Below the pieces are notes generated by a model, which made no database searches, had not been told where the DNA came from, and saw nothing but the letters and a program-made list of their open reading frames with translations. 24,038 nt of DNA from Porticoccaceae bacterium (GTDB lineage Bacteria; Pseudomonadota; Gammaproteobacteria; Pseudomonadales; Porticoccaceae): the NCBI GenBank assembly GCA_023228865.1, contig JALOAH010000063.1, positions 1-24,038 on the forward strand, in the 5' to 3' direction. Shown here piece after piece: positions 23,149 to 24,038 of the stretch. The position numbers were made by a program, and so were the translations under genes. Position 1 is the stretch's first letter. Each line of letters opens with the position of its first letter.

Positions 23149-23555
23149 GTCGTCCCCATCTTGCAAGCGGCCGTTGCGGTGCGAGCAGTATTGTCACCGT
23201 GCAGCTTCAGGATGCAACCGGCCATTGCACCCTTGCCATCGGCTTGCAATATATAGGTGCTGCCGTTGACTGGGGCAACGTAATTGAAATCGAAAAAATC
23301 GGCCTTTGACGGACTCCACTGCGAGAAGGCTCCTTTTACATTATCTGTGCCGGTAGCATTGGCCGGGTAGCCCAGCGTGCGTTGGAACCTGCTTTCAACG
23401 GCAGCCGCCAGAGAAGTCAGGTCCGCTGCAGCTGCTTTGGCTCGACTTTTGGTTGCATAATTCTGGTAGGAGGGCAAAGCAATGGATGCGAGAATGCCGA
23501 TAATGACCAAGACAACCATCACCTCTATCAGTGTTAATCCATGTTGGCTGCGCAT
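23142..23555 (-). CDS. pilE: PilE-like minor pilin
   Basis: A 137-aa minor pilin. The very short leader MRSQHG is followed by LTLIEVMVVLVIIGILASIA (Leu at +1, Glu at +5) and LPSYQNYATKSRAKAAAADLTSLAAAVESRFQ, the PilE/ComP-like helix. Two cysteines (AGCILK, AACKMGTTW) form the C-terminal disulfide loop. A good AGGAG ribosome site precedes the ATG at 23555. It is the first gene of the operon here, whereas in P. aeruginosa pilE is the last. The ~130 bases upstream hold the likely promoter, which I cannot place. Confidence 0.88.
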   Translation of the reverse strand: MRSQHGLTLIEVMVVLVIIGILASIALPSYQNYATKSRAKAAAADLTSLAAAVESRFQRTLGYPANATGTDNVKGAFSQWSPSKADFFDFNYVAPVNGSTYILQADGKGAMAGCILKLHGDNTARTATAACKMGTTW

Positions 23556-23685
23556 ATTATTGCTCCTTTTACGTTGTGGCCAGACTACTCCAATTGAGCA
23601 CCAAGCTTGTTCACTTGCAGATTAACGGTCTTTCTTAAGCGATGAGCTGCTTTGATAGCAGCCAAGCGGCATTGATGCCACACGC

Positions 23686-23911
23686 TCAGTCCAGGTCATC
23701 CAGCGTCAGCACCAGATCCTGCGCAGCTACATCCACATTCCAGAAGGTGTAGCTGTCGCCATCTTCGTCTTCCAGGCGGATATCAAATATGGAGCTGTTG
23801 TAGCCGTTGAGGTTGACGCGCTGGGTTGCGCCGTTGCGCAGTACGTCTTTGTCGAGCACGTCTATGGTACCGAGTGTGGTTTGAACCATGGATCCCCGGC
23901 GGGCGCCGAGG
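23686..23911 (-). pseudogene. C-terminal fragment of a small secreted/periplasmic protein of unknown function
   Basis: The frame from the ATG at 23889 gives 67 residues (MVQTTLGTIDVLDKDVLRNG, then a body containing FDIRLEDEDGDSYTFWNVDV and ending TLDDLD). This pattern (leader-borne small beta protein with D-I-R-x-x-D-x-D-G and a V-D-V/V-D-L strand) is one I associate with small exported proteobacterial proteins of unknown role. No signal peptide is present, and the sequence upstream is a clipped REP-like repeat followed directly by an IS66 end. The longer open frame to 23979 reads through the insertion sequence antisense and is not credible. I judge it a truncated remnant. It reads toward pilE. 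Confidence 0.5.
23889..23911. repeat. REP-like repeat copy cut by an IS66 end
   Basis: TGGATCCCCGGC-ggg-CGCCGAGG matches the copy at 9-35 (tggatccccggcttgcgccgagg). The shared sequence stops exactly where the IS66 terminal GTAAGCGTCC starts (23912); the copy at 9-40 continues with atgacgagg instead. Confidence 0.65.
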
Positions 23912-24038
23912 GTAAGCGTCCGGCCATCACACCTTGATGGCCGGCTTCCAGTTGTGCGGCAGCAGTTCTTCGATGGCATTGTTCTTCTGCGTTGGCAGCC
24001 GACTCAGCACATCTTTCAGATAGGCATAGGGATCGTGT
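23912..24038 (-). mobile_element. IS66-family element, 3' end, running off the window
   Basis: The terminal sequence GTAAGCGTCCGGCC (from 23912) is the expected IS66 end (GTAAGCG...). Inside it on the minus strand lies the transposase C-terminus. It is related to, but not identical with, the remnant at 19255-19434: by hand count about 75 of 90 aligned coding bases agree. Whether the rest of the element is intact lies outside the window. Confidence 0.85.
23927..24038 (-). CDS. IS66 family transposase TnpC, C-terminal part (partial at window edge)
   Basis: The minus frame reads HDPYAYLKDVLSRLPTQKNN then AIEELLPHNWKPAIKV and a TGA stop at 23927-23929. The HDPYAYLKDVL...LPHNW ending is diagnostic of the IS66 DDE transposase C-terminal domain. 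The catalytic core lies beyond the window, so activity cannot be judged. Confidence 0.85.
   Translation of the reverse strand, partial: HDPYAYLKDVLSRLPTQKNNAIEELLPHNWKPAIKV

Noticed and set aside
23646..23662. Hairpin gctgct-ttgat-agcagc as terminator before pilE
   Set aside because: The six-base stem is short and has no T-run on the relevant strand, so it is not convincing.
23912..23979. 97-aa protein ending at 23686
   Set aside because: Its first 30 residues are translated out of frame from the IS66 end and repeat, so only the 67-residue tail is likely to derive from a real gene.

Overview
The window looks like chromosome from a Pseudomonas-related gammaproteobacterium. Halopseudomonas / P. 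pertucinogena-type bacteria are my best guess. The reasons are a classical fkpB-ispH pair, the pilB-pilC-pilD-coaE-yacG block with divergent pilA, a sigma-54 type pilA promoter, and a FimT/PilV/PilW/PilX/PilE-type minor pilin operon. I could run no database search, so the taxonomy is inference.

Layout. Bases 1-177 hold short GC-rich palindromic repeats. fkpB and ispH (178-1617, +) are housekeeping genes, followed by a perfect 13-bp hairpin. A two-gene toxin-antitoxin module (1691-2888, -) has its own promoter bracketed by inverted operator-like half sites. A long minus-strand run follows: a Nudix/ThiE-like fusion, yacG, coaE, another repeat cluster, pilD, pilC and pilB (3007-8973). Divergent from pilB is pilA (9304-9711, +), with an RpoN promoter upstream and a strong intrinsic terminator downstream.

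Bases 9777-18775 form a surface-glycan / glycosylation island of uneven base composition. It encodes a membrane GT-C enzyme with a TPR-like tail that resembles the eukaryotic TMTC O-mannosyltransferases, a DPM1-like GT2 (polyprenyl-phosphate-sugar synthase), a PglK/MsbA-like ABC flippase, an AT-rich gene with sialyltransferase-like motifs, UDP-galactopyranose mutase, and two GT4 glycosyltransferases. It ends in an internally deleted UDP-HexNAc dehydrogenase (wbpA type) and an IS66 transposase remnant.

Bases 19468-23555 (-) are a minor pilin operon in the order pilE-fimT-pilV-pilW-pilX. PilX is giant (about 711 aa) and no pilY1 is present. Beyond pilE lie a truncated secreted-protein fragment, a clipped repeat copy and the 3' end of a second IS66 element. 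The two IS66 3' ends therefore face each other across the minor pilin operon.

How it may work together. PilA is the major pilin, PilB the extension ATPase, PilC the platform and PilD the prepilin peptidase. The minor pilins prime assembly and decorate the tip. The most interesting inference is that pilA, the TMTC-like GT-C and the DPM1-like GT2 form a pilin O-glycosylation module in which the GT2 makes the lipid-phosphate sugar that the GT-C transfers. The flippase, Glf and other glycosyltransferases probably build a separate lipid-linked or LPS-type glycan containing galactofuranose.
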